A stretch of 52,304 bases of DNA from a bacterium (GTDB taxonomy: Bacteria; Myxococcota_A; UBA9160; SZUA-336), in the NCBI GenBank assembly GCA_024226335.1, contig JAAELY010000170.1:1-52304 (forward strand), read 5' to 3'. This document shows, piece by piece, positions 51,206 through 52,304 of this stretch. The notes beneath the pieces were generated by a model that was given only the letters and a program-made list of their open reading frames with translations, did no database searches and was not told the DNA's origin. Numbering within the stretch: position 1 is the stretch's first letter; each line of letters opens with the position of its first letter. A program made the position numbers and the translations under genes.

Positions 51206-52017
51206 TGGCAGCGCAGACGATCGATACCGGGACGGCCGAACTGCTCTGCCACGTGGAAGAGCGGGTTGCGTTTGTGACCCTGAACCGCCCCGAGGCGCTC
51301 AATGCACTCTCGATGGATCTGAAGAAGGGGCTGTATCGACTGCTTCCGATCCTGGAAGAAGACGATGAAGTCGGTGCGCTACTCCTGACCGGAGCCGGTC
51401 GCGCGTTCTGCTCTGGCGGCGACACGAAAGTCATGGCCCGAGACGGAAATCCCCCGTCGATGGAAGACCGCCAGCGCCAGCTTCGCTGGGAGCACGAGGT
51501 TCCGAAGAAACTGCACACGATGAAGAAGCCGGTCATCTGCGCGCTCAACGGGTCCGCGGCCGGGGCGGGTTGTTCGCTCGCGCTCGCCTGTGACATCCGC
51601 ATCGCGGCGCAGAGTGCCTTCATCCTGACCTCGTTCGCCAGGTTGGGCCTGAGTGGCGACTACGGTGGTACCTGGTTTCTTACGCGGCTCGTGGGTACCG
51701 CGAAGGCGCGCGAGATCTATTTCACGGCCCGCCGGGTTGCCGCCGAGGAGTGCGAGCGCCTGGGGATCGTCAATCGAGTGGTCCCCGACGAGGATCTCGC
51801 GAAGGAGTCCTCGGATCTCGCGCGGCAGATCGCGGCGGGACCGCCGATCGCGCTGGGCTGGATGAAGCAAAATCTCAACCGCGCATTGGAAGAAGACCTA
51901 CAGACCTGCATGGACTTCGAGGCCGATCGCATGGTGCGCGGAGCCATGACCGAAGACTACCGAGAGGCGGTACGGGCGTTTGGCGAGAAACGGCCACCCC
52001 GCTTCAAGGGACAGTAG
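51205..52017 (+). CDS. Enoyl-CoA hydratase/isomerase family protein, catalytic Glu pair absent
   Basis: A 270-residue crotonase-fold protein. TLNRPEALNALS, GAGRAFCSGGDTK, NGSAAGAGCSLALACD and LGLSGDYGGTWFL are the family motifs. The glutamates are replaced by Ser124 and Phe144. An Asp at 152 (SGDYGG) may take over part of the chemistry, as in isomerase-type members. It directly follows the fully equipped crotonase. Confidence 0.88.
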   Translation: MAAQTIDTGTAELLCHVEERVAFVTLNRPEALNALSMDLKKGLYRLLPILEEDDEVGALLLTGAGRAFCSGGDTKVMARDGNPPSMEDRQRQLRWEHEVPKKLHTMKKPVICALNGSAAGAGCSLALACDIRIAAQSAFILTSFARLGLSGDYGGTWFLTRLVGTAKAREIYFTARRVAAEECERLGIVNRVVPDEDLAKESSDLARQIAAGPPIALGWMKQNLNRALEEDLQTCMDFEADRMVRGAMTEDYREAVRAFGEKRPPRFKGQ

Positions 52018-52074
52018 TTCAGGGAAGATTCGTTTCGGGAAGCCGACTCAGCGAAGCCGAATCCGATCTCTGTT

Positions 52075-52304
52075 TCAGCGCGCCTGCGACTCCGGTAGTG
52101 CGAAAGCCAGAAGCCGGTCGCCGACCTCGACCCCGCCCCGTTGATAGCCCATCGCCGCGATGACCACGAACTGACGTCCGCCTGCGGAATACGTCATGGG
52201 TGTGGCCTGTGGACCGAAGGGCAGGCGCGTGTTCCAGATCTCTTCACCGGTCTCCGCGTCGAAGGCGCGGAAAGCCTTTTCCAGGGCCGCGCCGATGAAG
52301 ATCA
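52075..52304 (-). CDS. PQQ-dependent dehydrogenase, C-terminus only (partial)
   Basis: Frame open from the window's right edge to the TGA at 52075-52077, giving 76 residues. The sequence reads FRAFDAETGEEIWNTRLPFG, then QATPMTYSAGGRQFVVIAA and GDRLLAFALP: the last blade of the PQQ-dependent glucose/alcohol dehydrogenase propeller, including the W-motif (AFDAETGEEIW). The rest lies beyond the window. Convergent with the last crotonase. Confidence 0.88.
   Translation of the reverse strand, partial: IFIGAALEKAFRAFDAETGEEIWNTRLPFGPQATPMTYSAGGRQFVVIAAMGYQRGGVEVGDRLLAFALPESQAR

Noticed and set aside
1-52304. CRISPR array, rRNA, tRNA genes, prophage
   Set aside because: No regularly spaced repeats, no recognisable RNA genes and no phage or integrase genes were seen on either strand by eye.

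Overview
The window is GC-rich and densely coded. It looks like a chromosomal segment of a Gram-negative bacterium: there is an outer-membrane porin ending in Phe, several lipobox lipoproteins, a DUF1329 periplasmic/outer-membrane protein, Aat, TruD, FolB and PilZ proteins. The mix of paired acyl-CoA dehydrogenases, SCP-x-type thiolase with DUF35, luciferase-like monooxygenases, CrtI-like FAD oxidoreductases and DUF1329 recalls lipid- or steroid-degrading environmental lineages (Myxococcota, Binatota, some Proteobacteria). No rRNA or tRNA is present, so the taxonomic guess is an inference only.

Layout. 1-6.6 kb: folate/C1 and housekeeping genes (MTHFR-like protein, LysR regulator, FolB, glutathione reductase, porin, Aat). 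6.2-7.0 kb: two convergent PilZ proteins. 7.1-9.4 kb: an acyl-CoA dehydrogenase pair, behind a KstR-like palindrome. 9.5-14.4 kb: TruD, two acyl-CoA ligases and a SnoaL-like protein. 14.5-21 kb: a tightly coupled minus-strand operon: TetR, small membrane protein, CrtI-like FAD oxidoreductase, second CrtI-like oxidoreductase, second small membrane protein (paralogue of the first), Rieske oxygenase. A strong palindromic operator separates it from a divergent APH-fold phosphotransferase. 22.4-30.7 kb: an eight-gene beta-oxidation-like operon (two acyl-CoA dehydrogenases, SDR, HMG-CoA-synthase-like/DUF35 fusion, thiolase, two crotonases, DUF7064-type protein). 30.8-37.8 kb: envelope and miscellaneous genes (propeller lipoprotein, DUF1329, luciferase-like monooxygenase, NAPE-PLD-like metallohydrolase, GNAT, unknown lipoprotein). 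38-42.1 kb: membrane-anchored serine hydrolase and hybrid histidine kinase. 42.4-48 kb: a second luciferase-like monooxygenase, divergent from a fused indolepyruvate ferredoxin oxidoreductase plus a second DUF7064-type gene. 48-52.3 kb: Nudix, isochorismatase-like pseudoenzyme, 2,4-dienoyl-CoA-reductase-like SDR, two crotonases and the C-terminus of a PQQ dehydrogenase.

Together the genes describe CoA-dependent breakdown or remodelling of a hydrophobic, probably isoprenoid or steroid-like, substrate: activation (ligases), dehydrogenation (paired ACADs), hydration/isomerisation (crotonases), oxidation (SDRs), thiolysis (thiolase with DUF35 partner), and oxygenation/desaturation (Rieske, CrtI-like, LLM). 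Uptake proteins (porin, DUF1329) and TetR-type control sites accompany them.

Three copies of a 155-169 bp, terminal-inverted-repeat (MITE-like) element lie at 1-143 (cut by the window edge), 3893-4061 and 37860-38014, all at gene 3' ends. Two of them supply the stop codon of the adjoining gene. The strongest candidates for something undescribed are the TetR/small-protein/CrtI/CrtI/small-protein/Rieske operon and this repeat family.
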